From Distichodus sexfasciatus (taxonomy: Eukaryota > Chordata > Actinopteri > Characiformes > Distichodontidae), in the NCBI GenBank assembly GCA_032718565.1, contig JAVGVS010000003.1, positions 1,568,555-1,632,554 of the forward strand: a stretch of DNA of 64,000 nt, read 5' to 3'. The translations under genes and the position numbers were made by a program. The notes under the pieces were generated by a model that made no database searches, had not been told where the DNA came from, and was given only the letters and a program-made list of their open reading frames with translations. Positions 12,889 through 24,197 of the stretch are shown here, one piece after another (the first letter of the stretch is position 1; every line of letters begins with the position of its first letter).

Positions 12889-13125
12889 GGCCGTTGGTAT
12901 TGTAATGGTTAGGGAGTTGGTCATGTGATTGGAGTGTCGGTGGTTCATGTCCCGGGTCAGAAAAGGTACCACTGAGGTGCTCAGGAACAAGTCAGTGTCC
13001 CCAGGCACTGCCAAATAAAGCTGTTCTTCATGGATGTCTCAACCGCAGAGGTCACATTTCACTTTGGTGCACTGTGTGCTGTGATGTGATGTGTTCACAA
13101 TGATTATTAATTAATTTACACTTTT
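12889..13125 (+). repeat. SINE-A copy
   Basis: Head with attgtaatggttaggg, box B-like ggttcatgtcc, then aaggtaccactgaggtgctc, cgcagaggtcacatttc, ggtgcactgtgtgctgtg and a decayed tail. It lies between the two copies of the duplicated segment at 12.4 and 13.1 kb. Confidence 0.8.
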
Positions 13126-13134
13126 TCTCAAATA

Positions 13135-13325
13135 CTATTCAAACGGGTGACCTGTAACTTAGAGGGAAAGATCAAGATGGTTTTTGTATTCTAGTTCGTC
13201 TGACAGGAAACAGAGAGATGGCAAGGAAAACGAACGCAGGAATGCTGAGAGACGTTACGGCCTTTTTGATCAGGCTTCTTGCTGACTGATCGGTCAGAGA
13301 AAGGCAAATTAGGATCAGACCGACA
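13135..13325. repeat. Duplicated segment, copy 2 of 2
   Basis: Direct partner of 12410-12590, about 725 bases away. See that entry for shared words. An AG-rich insertion and several short gaps separate the two. Confidence 0.6.
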
Positions 13326-13329
13326 CTCG

Positions 13330-14400
13330 TTGACAACAGGGCCGATCTTGTCGTCCTTTCTTCTGTCGGTTTCATGCCGAATTTTCTGGGCAGCATGGGA
13401 AACTGGCCTCTAACCTCGGCCCTTGACCACACTGTCAGCGGGACAACAAGGGCAGAATTCAGCCGGACAATTTTGGGGGATGGAGGAGTGTGCGAGTGGT
13501 AAAGGGTGGGGGCTGCATTTCACAGCGCTATTACAGAATGTTTCCTTTGAGTACGGAGTAGTGATGGATTTTTGGGGTGGGGGTGGGGGGAGTAGAGAGG
13601 AGGCTGATTGAGTGGAGGAGCGCAGGTTTTTTTTCTTTCTCCCCCCGGCTTGTTAAACAAGATAAAGCTTTCATTAAGGCCAGAGCAGAGGGCAGCGGTG
13701 GTCGTCTCGTTGCGCGAACCCCAGCCTGAGAGTGAGTTTCCTTGTTTGTCTGGAGCTGTGGCTGTGATTAATGCCCCTGCTGTCCACATTTTGGGCAGGG
13801 CCTTTGGGGAAAAGTGCAGTGGAAGGGAAGAGAGAGAGAGAAGGAGAGAGGGGAAGAGAGCATGAGTGTCTGGGAAAGAGGGAGTTGTATATGAGAGAGA
13901 GAAATGGGGAATAAGAAAATGTTTTTGTGTAGTGACTGTGTAGAGAGAGCGAGTGTAGAGAGTGTGTAGACAGACAGAGAAAGAGAGAATTTGGGTGTAG
14001 AGCGAGAGAGAGAGGCGGCTCAAAAACGGAACAATTTACGTCCTTGTCAAGTCCCCTTTTTTTCCCTTCATTTCTGAGCACAGTGAGGCAGTGTACTGAG
14101 ACACTCTCCTCCTCTCCAGCCCAAAATCAGAGCCGTGTGCAGACAGGACAAGGCCAGCGGTATTTCAGCATGCCGTTAGTGCGGGCGAGAGTCAGGTTTT
14201 ATCCGGTTCCAGACTCAATGTAACTCTGCAAGTACTCAAATCCGTCTTCATGTTTCTAATGCAGCAGTGGGACAAACTGCTCACAGCACAACAGTTACAC
14301 ATCCCTGATTAGTCGCAGGCGAGAATCTGAAATGCATGTAATAAAAGTCATATCAAAGGATGCATGTTCTCTTTTCATGCATTCCTTTACAACACTGGAA
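13330..14400. other. Intergenic; candidate conserved block 13340-14220 with GA-rich tracts
   Basis: No gene seen. The block 13620-13810 is repeat-free and relatively GC-rich, with acaagataaagctttcatt (GATA-like) and gctgtgattaatgcc words. GA-rich simple sequence follows at about 13820-14015. Long minus-strand frames here arise from the low-complexity purine tract and are not convincing as protein. Confidence 0.35.
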
Positions 14401-14406
14401 GTTATT

Positions 14407-14607
14407 AGTACCTCAGTGATACCTTTACCCAGGAATGCTACCATTGAGGTACTCATGAGCAAGGTACCAACCCCAAGCAATGCTCCCGGTGTGCTGCCAA
14501 TATTAGCTGTCCACTGCTGCTTCACGGATGGGTAAAATGCAGAGGTCACATTTCGTTGTGCTGCACTGTGTTGTGCTGTGTACACAATGACATATAATCA
14601 CTTACTT
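14407..14607 (+). repeat. SINE-A copy with fold-back 5' end
   Basis: Body and tail typical: attgaggtactcatgagc, gcagaggtcacatttc, gcactgtg, acaatgacatataatcac. The 5' part instead begins with agtacctcagtgatacc, the reverse complement of family sequence, so the copy starts with a short hairpin in place of the tRNA-like head. Confidence 0.75.
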
Positions 14608-14645
14608 CAAAGTCAAAAAGGGGAGCTCAGTACCTGCCCCTAACC

Positions 14646-14720
14646 GGTGTTGGGAAAAAAACACCAGCTACACAACAAGCTACAGAGAAAAAATATCTAA
14701 TTGCACCCAAGCTGTTTCAT
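14646..14720 (+). repeat. hAT-type end fragment
   Basis: Starts ggtgttgggaaaaa and continues with acaagctacagaga, which also occurs on the reverse strand inside the fragment at 36135-36298. This looks like a truncated non-autonomous hAT element of the CAGTGTTGGG type. Confidence 0.4.
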
Positions 14721-14759
14721 CCAGTAATATTAATATTGATATATATGCTGAGTATTATC

Positions 14760-15620
14760 AATAAAAGCAACTTTCACAGTCTACTAAACTACATTTATGT
14801 TGAAAGTAACAAACTCTTTACTCTGCATTTATACTGACTTTTTACTAGGGGTGTTGAAATTAATCTCATAATCGATGCATCGCGATGCAGACGTGGACGA
14901 TTCTGCATCGATGCAATAGCAGACCGTAATTGATTATAATGGAGGTTTTTTTTCAACCGGCGGTCCTCTGCCCGCTAGGGGTGCGCAGCGGCATTGCAGG
15001 TGGTCCGTGACATGCAATCCAGTTTTGCTTCTGAAATCACTTCATTGTTCCAAATTTTCCTGATGATTTGGGCATCTTTATGAATAATGAATTTAATGCA
15101 AATATCTAAAAAGTAATCCAAAAAAAACACTCCCTCCCACATTCAAACTGCTTAGTCTGAGTGGTAGTGCCTGGGACAGAAGCAGTTGAAAACCCCTGAA
15201 TTATATTATCATTACATTGCTTGGTGATTTTCTGGCTACGGCATGAAAATTCAAGTTAAAAAGAACATCCCAGTAACAACTATGGCTGCCCAATGCATGC
15301 TATGTGAAGTAATGTAGAAAAATTGATGGCATCGAATCGAATCGAATTGTGAGAGCAGTTAAGGTTCACACCTCTACTTTTTACATTCTGCTCCCTAACT
15401 TTATCAAAAATTATTTTCTTTTGTAAACTAAACATTTGAGAGTTGCATATTTTGAAAACCAGCAAATAAAGCACTTTCATTGAAGCCTTTGGGTGATGTG
15501 TTTCTTGTAATGACTGACCTCTACTAATGCCAGCACAATGTATTAAAAATGTAAATACCAGTAAATATCAGTACTTTAGTAGTTTTATTCAAGTAGTATT
15601 CTAATGGGAGACTAACTTTT
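14760..15620. repeat. Old interspersed repeat split by the hAT-type element
   Basis: 14760-14845 and 15385-15620 form one copy of the repeat also seen at 12165-12440, split by the element at 14846-15376. Words such as acatttatgttgaaagtaac on the left and cattctgctccctaac on the right join into the same order as the uninterrupted copy. Confidence 0.55.
14846..15376. mobile_element. hAT-N1: non-autonomous hAT-type element, 531 bp
   Basis: Begins taggggtgttgaaattaatc and ends gttcacacctcta, short inverted ends of the TAGGGGTG type. It is flanked by an exact 8-base direct duplication, CTTTTTAC, at 14838-14845 and 15377-15384, the size expected of hAT transposition. The body holds tcgatgcat motifs and an internal block (aaccggcggtcctctgc to gaaaacccctga) that is also seen alone at 55366-55590. 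No transposase coding. Other copies: 51585-52122, 53856-54420, 62079-62371, 63385-63647. Confidence 0.85.
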
Positions 15621-16689
15621 ACTGGAATCTGGAACTTCTTTGTGAGCAACATTACAGATCTGATTCTTTGATACATTTTATGTTTTGCTATCGGTTATGA
15701 CTTTGAGATACTTGAAATGTACAGTATAAATATAAACACAATTATTACTTAACTGTGGGTTTCAGGTGGTTTATAAACCCCACAGAGAGAGAGACTGCCA
15801 TTCTTCCTACACAGGCTTATTCATTTAATGTACTGTTTGACTAAAGCAAGTCTTGTGAGCACCTCTGACGGACCAGACACTTTATTCACATCGATTCAAT
15901 ATAAACCTTTCCCTTAAACTATCATAATTCTTTTCCCACTTGAAGTTTGATGTGATATTCACTCAGCCTCTTCATTGGGGATATTTGTGGTCAACAATTG
16001 CTAGGCCTTTGAGTAAGTGAACTAAATAGATTTGGTCTCTGAAAACAAATAAAAAAGTCACCCACTTACTTTTTATGATAAAATAATAAAATGATAATAA
16101 AAGAGATACTCCAAAAACGACAACCCAAGCCCTCAATACTGGGCTTCCAAAAAAAAGACAAGGAGGGTGAGGACTAAGTACAACCAGGTGCTTTCCCATA
16201 AGAACAACTCCAGTCGAGATATTTTAGCCCCGAGGTGATGAGTCCGTCAAAGTCAGAGAGCTACAAAAGGAAAAAGGAAAAACCCTCTTAAAAGGTGTCT
16301 TTTTCTCTCTCCACCCTGTCAGTCAGGAGCAGTCAGCATTCTGGCTGTCCATCAGAGGGACAACTGGCCCGGCGCTGGCAGGTTAATGGATGTAAGGGAC
16401 TGCGTCTGGTCGTAAGAAGGACCTCTCACCCCCACTTCGCCCATCACTCATCACTCTGCCCGTTGTTGGGCACTCGAGTGCATTAGGATCATACCAGCTC
16501 CCGCTCTGCGTACGGCTGGAGAACAGCAAATGCATTTAGGTTCAAATAGAACATGGTGGATGTCACTCACAGAGACCCTCACCCACTTCCACACCCGTCC
16601 TGAGACATACCAAAGAAATAATTATATAAATAAGAAGAATCACTTCAAAAAATGCCCAGAAAAGAAGTCCTCATATAATACACATATTT
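15621..16689. other. Intergenic DNA, no gene seen
   Basis: AT-rich to about 16200; 16205-16600 is repeat-free and more GC-rich, a possible regulatory block. No recognisable coding frame. Confidence 0.4.
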
Positions 16690-16860
16690 ACAGTTAGGTA
16701 AATAAGTATTTGGACATTGATGCAATGTTTGTCATTTTCTCTCTGTATGCCACACCGATGGATTTGAAATGAAGCAATCAAGACATGAAGTATAGAATTT
16801 CAGCTTAAGTTTTAAAGTATTTATTTTAAAGTTGTTAGAGCCATTTTGTGTGAATGTGTG
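16690..16860 (+). mobile_element. Truncated Tc1-like element end
   Basis: Opens with acagttaggtaaataagt followed by atttggacattg, resembling the terminal repeat of a common fish Tc1/mariner family recognised from general knowledge. The following stretch (gatttgaaatgaagcaatc, tttcagcttaagtttt) also fits that family. No transposase and no right end are seen. Confidence 0.55.
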
Positions 16861-16944
16861 AATATTTAGATTTAATGTTTTATAACTATTTGCAATAGAA
16901 AGTAGAGATATGTCTCTGGAACTTTTCATAACTTTCCACGTACA

Positions 16945-17330
16945 GTGTTACGTAATAGAATTCTATTAACACGTATACACGTTAAATGTACTAGTATGTA
17001 ACAATAGAAGTAATACGTGCCTTACATGTCGTAATCTGATTGGATCCTGAAGTATATACATATATGATACAAGAACGTAAAGAACTAGTTTTTGTATTGA
17101 ATTGTTGGAGCTGAGAGCTCAGGAGCGTTACAGTTTTGTGACCGTCACGTAACGTCACGTTAAGTATCTTGTAGTCTTAGGGATTCATCTCTTGCTTGTA
17201 AAACTTTGAACTGTAGTAAAGAAAAGACAACGAAAGACACTCAAGACTCCTTTCTGGATATGTGTCGCGTGCAAAGAAAGTTCTGAGCTCGAGGCAAATG
17301 AGACAGCGTGAGCTGCTCTCACAAACGTAT
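16945..17330 (+). repeat. Possible solo LTR
   Basis: Starts tgttacgtaatagaattc, has a TATA-like tatatacatatatg near 17055, CRE-like gtcacgtaacgtcacg near 17145, then tcttgcttgtaaaac and a purine-rich agtaaagaaaagacaac resembling an R/U5 arrangement. No partner LTR, primer-binding site or retroelement gene is nearby, and a CA 3' end with flanking duplication was not established. It could instead be unique DNA. Confidence 0.25.
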
Positions 17331-17535
17331 TTTAAAGTATTAAAGTAAGGAATTGCATTACAATTTCAGAGATTACAGACATTTTCTCCGCAGAACATTT
17401 TCAGAGACTCAAAAGTGATTGCACAAAATAATAAAATATGTATTGTTTTAATACTGGGATGAAAGTCTTTTGCAGTCAAGGACTGCCTAAAGTCAGGAAC
17501 TCACGGACAGAGTCTACTCTCTTGAGATTATTTTT

Positions 17536-17706
17536 ACGGCATTAAGCGACTTCCATTTCATAATTACAGGGACAGTCTCACTGGAGCAACTTGGGGTTAA
17601 GTGTCTTGATCAGTAAATTAATAGTGGTAATGCTGGAGGAAGGATTTGAACCCACAGCCTCTTGGTCTACAGTTGGGAATCCTACTACTAGAATATCACC
17701 ACCCCA
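17536..17706 (-). repeat. SINE-B copy in tandem unit 1
   Basis: Reverse-strand SINE-B: gacttccatttcataatt, ggagcaacttggggttaag, ggatttgaacccacagcc (box B complement). The 3' tail is shortened. Confidence 0.75.
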
Positions 17707-17892
17707 CAGCCTCAAAAGTAATTGGGCAAAGTAAAACAATATAACAATATATTTTTGTATATTTTGTATATTATTGTATATATACAATATATACTTATGC
17801 CTTGTTTTCATACCTGGATGAAAACAATGGATGCCGTCAAAGACTGAGTCTGGAACTCATTAACTTCACCAAATGCAAAGTTTCCTGCTTTG

Positions 17893-18097
17893 ACATTACA
17901 TTTACATTCACATTATTTAGCTGTGATGAAAATCCAGAGCGATTCCATTTCCTAATTAAAAGGACAGTCCGCCTGGAGCAACTTGGGGTTAAGGGTCTTG
18001 TTCAGGAACCCAGTGGTTGTAGTGCTGGAGTTAGGATTTGAACCGATAATGTCTTGGTCTAGAGACGAGCATTCTTCCACAACAACACCACCATCCC
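17893..18097 (-). repeat. SINE-B copy in tandem unit 2
   Basis: Reverse-strand SINE-B: acattacatttacattcac, gagcgattccatttcc, ggagcaacttggggttaag, aggatttgaaccgataatg. More complete than the copy in unit 1 because it keeps the tail. Confidence 0.75.
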
Positions 18098-18188
18098 ATA
18101 AACTCAAAGGTTATTTACTGGGCCTTTAGTTGATGCATGATCATTGGTAGTTCTGCCTTTCATTATTGAATCTTACAGAGACTAGTTA

Positions 18189-18357
18189 AGGTGTTGGTAG
18201 CGTTAAGAAGTTGTGATCTGAGGGTCGCTGGTTCAAGTCCTGGGCAAAGGGGCCGGGTGCTGCCAAAAAACTGTCCACTGCTCCTTCACAGATGGGTCAA
18301 ATGCAGAAGTCACAGTTGGTTGTGGTGCACTGTGTAGTGTGACAATTACTCACTTAA
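18189..18357 (+). repeat. SINE-A copy
   Basis: Head gtgttggtagcgttaag, box B-like ggttcaagtcctggg, an internal deletion removing the gaggtactcatgagc segment, then actgctccttcacagatggg, atgcagaagtcacag and a short decayed tail. Confidence 0.75.
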
Positions 18358-20194
18358 ATTCACTTAGGATGAGATCTATCCAGACATCCACATCAGTGTC
18401 CCTTGTGGAAGCGCCAACAATCTCCAGCTTTCTTCTCACTTATGCACAAAAGTGCAAATAAGAAACACGTACACTGGCCCTGGACCAGCACTGAGAGGAA
18501 CTCTGGTCACAGTCCCGCGAATGCATGTGTTTCCTGGACTTGTCTCTACATATAACACATGCTGTTGAATAAGAAATGTTCAAGTGAAAGCTTCAGGTGG
18601 AAAATTGAACATTCTAGTTTTTGGTTGGATGACAACAAAGCCAGAACTTCATCCTTTTAAATCTCAGGCATACTTTATACCTGCTGGTTGTACTCAAGCA
18701 GGTAGGGTTCTCTACTGAAAAACTACTCAAGCAAGCTGACTGTAGTAAAACTAGATCTTAAACTGATACTTAAAGCATCATATTGGTGACCAGCTTAAGC
18801 TTTGTTTTGAGATGGTTTTGTTGACTCAAAACTTGAAAAACCCTTAGAACTCCATAAAATGGGATCTGAAGCTCACAAAGTCTCTTTGATTGGTAAATGA
18901 GACGCTGATGACAAAGGCCAAACGTCCAGCAGGGGCACTTAAACAGTTGTATTTGAAACTATTTTTGTCCTTGTTGCTTTTGTTTTATGGATTTTATCTC
19001 TTGTCACATCGTCGCAAAAAAATGACCTGCCACCCGAAATGAAATTCGCACACACAAACGTACAGTAAGGTCATTTCACAGCCTTGTTTTCCACAATCTC
19101 TAAGTGATTCTGAGGTTTGGCGGATGTTGCCATATCTGCACTCTCTCACCCATAATGCATCGTGTTTGTGAGGCGCTTTATATTTTCGGATGATTTATCT
19201 ATACGGATTTGGCCGTTCGCCTCCACGTCAAATTCCTGCTGTTGGGGAGAGCGGGAGGACGCGGCGAAATAAAGCGCCAAGACATAAATAATCTCCCAAA
19301 TTTATATCATCTGCCTCACAGAAGCACCGCAGACTATTATTGATATCGTCGGGACAAAGCTGAACGAGTCCCAGTCAGTCCACTCCAGTTTCCAAGTATC
19401 CTCACACCATCTCAACTTCCCTGTTTGGGAATAAAAGCAGCTCCAAGTGCGCGATCAGATTTCACGTTTTTCTTTCCCCTTTTTTCTAAAAGACCATCAC
19501 GCTTTTTTTCTTCCTGGGACCTTCTCGCAGGAAGAAAACCTCTCTGATTTGAGACACCTGTCGGGGAAGTGGACGCTCATAGCTCTCGAGATTCCAGTAA
19601 ATGATATGCTGAGTTTTTATGGACCTCCCCTCAGCCCGGAGGCGACCGTCGTCCAATATTGGTTTACCCGTCGTGGCAGGGACTGTGGTTATAAGTTTCC
19701 GTGGCTAGCCGCAGACTGAACCTGACACCCAAGGCTATTGTCGGTCACACCTTTATGTTTTATGGGTGGGACGGGAAGAGGCAGAATCCGGACCTCTTTG
19801 TCTTTCACGTTACTCAGACGGGTAAATTCGGGCCTTGCTGCAGGGCCTGAGAGCTGAGCACAAAGCCACCAGAGATGTGATTCATTATGACTCATAATGC
19901 TCCTGACAAAGGTAGACCGAGTGCCTCTATTGTGTGTGATTTTTAGAGCTGTGGGTGAACAAGGGCAGCCGGGATCTCATACTCCGGCCTCAATGCCTCT
20001 GCTCGACGGTGCAATCGTACACCAGCTTAGAAGAGCTTTGAGACAGGCAGCAACATTAACCCAGTTTTCCCCCAAAAGCGATGGAATCTCAACATCTTCA
20101 GAGAGCCCTAAGCGGCCAAGTTAAAGGAAAAGAAAAAAAACAGACTTACTTGTTACGCTGGGTGTAACTGGTTCATAAACACCAAAGGAGGACA
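18358..20194. other. Intergenic; candidate conserved block 19050-20130
   Basis: No gene seen. 19080-19440 is repeat-free with motifs such as cccataatgcatcgtg, gcgctttatattttcgg and gacataaataatctccc, typical in look of deeply conserved fish enhancers. 19440-20130 is also repeat-free and includes an open frame at 19447-19719 without recognisable homology. The regulatory reading is inference. Confidence 0.35.
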
Positions 20195-20572
20195 ATAACA
20201 AAGTACTTCACTACATTTCTATAAAGGTTCTCATTACTTGTTACTTTCAAATCTGTGGATAAAGTGGGGGTGTAGTCTCACAATTAATTAAAAAAATAAA
20301 CTAATAATGACTTTTTTTCTTTGTCAGTTAGGGTTGTGTTTCATTCTGTAACATTCTACCAATTCCTTATTCTACAGGTTCTACAAGCTCGTCAGAGGCA
20401 TTAGGTATTGTAAGTGTTGTGGCAACAATGCAGTGAAAGAAGATGAAGATGTACTTTTAATACTTACATATTTTTAAAACAAATACTTCAGTGCTTTAAA
20501 TTGACTAGTGATATCTGTACTTTCACTTAAGTAATGAAGTTAAGTACTTTGCCCGCCTCTGATAAACATTCA
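20195..20572. repeat. Old interspersed repeat ('agtacttcactacatttct' type)
   Basis: Ends aagtaatgaagttaagtac then tttgcccgcctctgat and begins with aaagtacttcactacattt, resembling a repeat with inverted ends common in fish. Related words occur at 12165-12440 and 12850-12870. Confidence 0.45.
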
Positions 20573-22812
20573 TTCCATAAGTATAATGACCGATCTTTGG
20601 TGCCTTCAAACAGAGAAACTTGCATTAACCATTATTATCCATTTGCTTTCCAAATGTTTACACATTCTGACTAACTCTACTTCATCTATCCATTTTTTCT
20701 TCCCTTTTCAGTTATTTCCCAGCTCTCTTCTTTTTTGATTTTTTTGGAAAAATACTTCTTTATTTGTGACTCTGACAGAATAATTATTCTCTTCACTCTT
20801 CTTCTATTAACTGTTTGTTTCAGCTCTTTGAGGGGATCTAGAGTATTGCACTTCTCGTCAGTACCATACCTGCAACTCTTTTTGTTTCCTTCTTTCAAAT
20901 CAAAATAATTTATATAATGTATTTCACTATTTTAGCCACCATTTATTAATGCCAGGGGCACCACCATTAAGAATAACTGCTATTTTGTAACGCTATTATA
21001 CATTTTTAGCACAAATCAATCACCTCCTTCAGTAAATTCCTGTCTAGTTTTTAATATTCTTCTGTAGCTCTACAACTCAAATGCTGTTATTTTCTTCCAT
21101 TAGGTCAAAGTGAGAGCAAAGGGTTCTGCGCCGTCACTTAGATTCAACCACACTTGAGTGTGTGACATTACCTTCTTTGTGCGTAAGGGAAGGCTCTTCT
21201 TCATTAATTCCTTATTGTCTCCAGAAACTTTGTTTGGATTTGGCAATTCCTGCCCTGACATCTACATCATGCTGTAGATTTGCATTTATCCAAAATCTGA
21301 GTTATTGAAAATTGGTTATTTGTTCTCTTCTTTGATTTGTTGAGTATCAGACATACTTCTTTGTGCCCTTTGGTTGATACTACCAAGGATTTATTTTTTC
21401 TGGGTTATGATTTGGATAGAGAATTTGTCTGCCTCTTTCTGCCACATTTTTATTAAACGATTGAGCCAACACCAACCATAAACACCCATGCTCACTATGA
21501 CAAGCTGAAGTCACGTTTTGGAACCATTTGTGAAGGTTTTGTGCCAAAGTAGCTTGGCAACCAGGCACTCTTACCCTGTTTCAAATCATCTTTAACCATG
21601 ATGGAAAAAAACAAAAATCCAAGCCAATCTATGCCATTTATTTATATGACCTGAAAAACTACATCAAAAAAATATTCACCATTCTCTTCTATGGGTGTGG
21701 TTTTGATGTACAGAGGTTTTACTCATAAGAATATAAAGAAGTTTGGCCTCATATATAATTATTTTCTATTTATTTTTATTATTTATAAATTGAGTCAGTG
21801 CAACTAACTTATATTACATCACATCTACGTGAAATGGTGCAAAAAATGTCAGCTTAATTCTTTCTTTAAGAAATGCTGTTGGGTTTTACAGTATGTGCTC
21901 TTTATGGCTTATAAGTGACCACAGCAGACTCTTGCAGATACTTACAGCATGCTTCAAATCCAGTAACTCGATCTCTGTTGATCTTCATTAGTCGTGCAGC
22001 TTTGTAGTTGGGTCAGAAAATGCTTCTACCATCTTGCTGTCGTAGCATGCATGCACAAAATCCCTCCACACATAGCAGAAGGCAGGGCCTGAAAGAGAAA
22101 GTTAGAGAGAGAGAGTAAGAGAGAGACTGTGGAGTTTTGTAATTAGTTGCACCTGTTTCCTTTAGCGCCGCTCCGGTTTCTCTGTACAAACGCATGTAGA
22201 TTAGGCATCAAAGAGCCAGTGGGCCGATCCACCTCAATGCCCCCTTTGTTGCCAGTTGTCAGGGAAGCAGTCTCGAAAAACGTGTGACCTCGGCAAGCGG
22301 AGTTCTGGAACTTCCAACACCCAGCCGCTAGACCAAACTGCTGCTAAACCCGGTCTACTCTTCCCTCTCTTGTTCGTTCCTTCCCTCAGAGACTCTGCAA
22401 AAAAGGTTGTGAAAAAAGTAATACTAAAGAATAAAGGAATATAGGTAGGGCTATATAGAAACTGACACTGACAATTTCCTGTGATAGTAAGAGCAGAGAA
22501 AAACTAATGCTAAAAAGCGTTCAAGAAACTAATGCAATATTCCAAAAGACAAGGCCTCAGCAGAACCCACGTTTGAAAATTTCATATTTTTTATACTTTT
22601 GGGTGTTGGTGTTTTAGTAGAGAAAACAAAAAATATCTACATATTTTTATTACAAAATGAGTTAGTGGGATCAAAACTATTCTATTTAAATGGTTTTAAT
22701 CATTATATATTAAAACAAATATACTATACATTTATACGATTTATTTGATCTATCTATTGTGTTTTAACAGTTACTGTACATACACTTATATTACAATTTG
22801 CAAACAGACAGT
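20573..22812. other. Intergenic AT-rich DNA, no gene seen
   Basis: 20600-22000 is AT-rich; the minus strand between 21380 and 21600 has codon-like stretches interrupted by stops that I cannot assign to a family. 22000-22450 is somewhat GC-richer without recognisable coding. Confidence 0.4.
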
Positions 22813-23000
22813 CAAGATTCTTTATTTGTCACTTACATAGTTGAACAAGTACATGGAGTGAAATGTACCCTGAGCGATCCAAATTAAAAAATAGAATTCG
22901 GAATTAGAGTTTAGTAATAAGAATTTAGTAAGAGTTTAGTAAGAATCTTACAATAAACTAAAGAGTAAGAATACAATATATACATAAAATATTGAAAATA
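22813..23000 (+). repeat. Interspersed repeat, 'caagatt...tttattt' family
   Basis: Begins tcaagattctttatttgtc and contains gtacatggagtgaaatgtac, then short direct repeats of agtttagtaa/agaatttagtaag near 22905-22945. Same family as 570-850. Confidence 0.5.
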
Positions 23001-24197
23001 GATAAAAGTATAGAAATTAGAAATACCATGTGCAATATACTGTATGTATATACTGGAGGTATAACTAGTTTTAAGTTATATCTGCAATATATTTACTATT
23101 ACATTATATAACTAGATATTTATGTATACTATATTTTCTCCTTGTTAAATGTTCAAATGCTGCGAGTCAAATGTTCTGTGCAGGTCATTTATACACTGCA
23201 TTGTGTCATATGAAAGCTGTGATATGATTTATGAACCAGTCTATGCTATGTTTATCACCGTTGAAAAGTTTTGGTGTGTGTAAATGTGCACTGTGAAAAC
23301 TCTATAAACAGGCAACAAAGTTCGTGTTCGCTCAGCCATATTTGTCCAATAAAGCTGATTTGATTTTGAGTGGATAAAGATCTAATTTTCACGTACATGT
23401 GGAAGTAGCACAACCTAGTGGTCGAACTGCGTAACTGCACCCCCGCAACGTTTTCACACGTTGATATCACAAGAACATCATTTAAAAATAAAATATTTGT
23501 TTTCCTACTTGAAACACAAAATTGTCTTTATTGATTAAATTGTGCACATTTTAAAATTAGCTATCCTGTTAATGAATTCAGGCAATCAATCTACAGGGTA
23601 GACAAAAACACACTTAGCTTAGGTAATAAAATCAATAAATTACATGTGGAGCCCGGAGCTCCACCATCGATAACACTGTCCGGTGTCCACTGATGAGAAG
23701 CGATGAGACCAAATCGTGCTTTACTAAATCACTTGTCTGTAGAGAGTGTGTCCTGGAGTCTGCTTATAATGATTATTAAACACTGTGATATTAAAGTGTA
23801 ATATCACACAAAGACCCCATAAGAGTTTCCTGTCGGAACAAATCGGGCAATAAATGGTGTTCACCACCTCATTAACATACACAAGGCGAGCTTTATCCCA
23901 TGCTAACGTGGCTAACAATGCAGAAGCCAAACATTAATTAGCCTTAGCTAATCTTTGCGTGGCGGCTAACGGGCACACAGTTAGCTTAAATTAGCTCCAC
24001 ATTAGTACTTTGAGTAAATTTAAGGGTTTTCTAAACATCATTGAGCACCATTTGGCATTGTGCTTGACCAGCAGTGTCAGTTATTAAAGATGCTAATGTG
24101 ACTAACAGTACATGACAGCAAATATAGCAGTGAGTAGACTAGTCTAGCGAGTAACTGGCACATCATTAGCTTCCTTTCACATTTAGCTTTCACAAAA
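23001..24197. other. Intergenic DNA with a short perfect hairpin
   Basis: No gene seen. tgtgatatta at 23784 pairs exactly with taatatcaca ending at 23808 around a 5-base loop. 23900-24010 is rich in gctaa/ttagc words. The 23640-24000 block may be an old repeat. Confidence 0.4.

Larger units (their letters stand above)
17407..18120. repeat. Tandem duplication containing SINE-B copies
   Basis: The marker ctcaaaag-gatt (17408), ctcaaaagtaattggg (17711) and actcaaaggttattt (18102) starts successive units. Each unit has tactgggatgaaa / tacctggatgaaa, then gtcaaggactg / gtcaaagactg, gtctggaactca, then an antisense SINE-B, and ends near ccaccccac / ccaccatccc. There are two full units of about 300 and 390 bases plus a partial third. 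An AT-rich run (17736-17790) expands unit 2. Confidence 0.65.

Noticed and set aside
13520..14081. Long minus-strand frames (167 and 135 residues)
   Set aside because: They come from the GA-rich simple tract at 13820-14015 and are low-complexity Ser/Leu/Pro without a domain.
21380..21600. Processed pseudogene on the minus strand
   Set aside because: Some codon-like runs, but no family recognised and no poly-A tail or target duplication seen.
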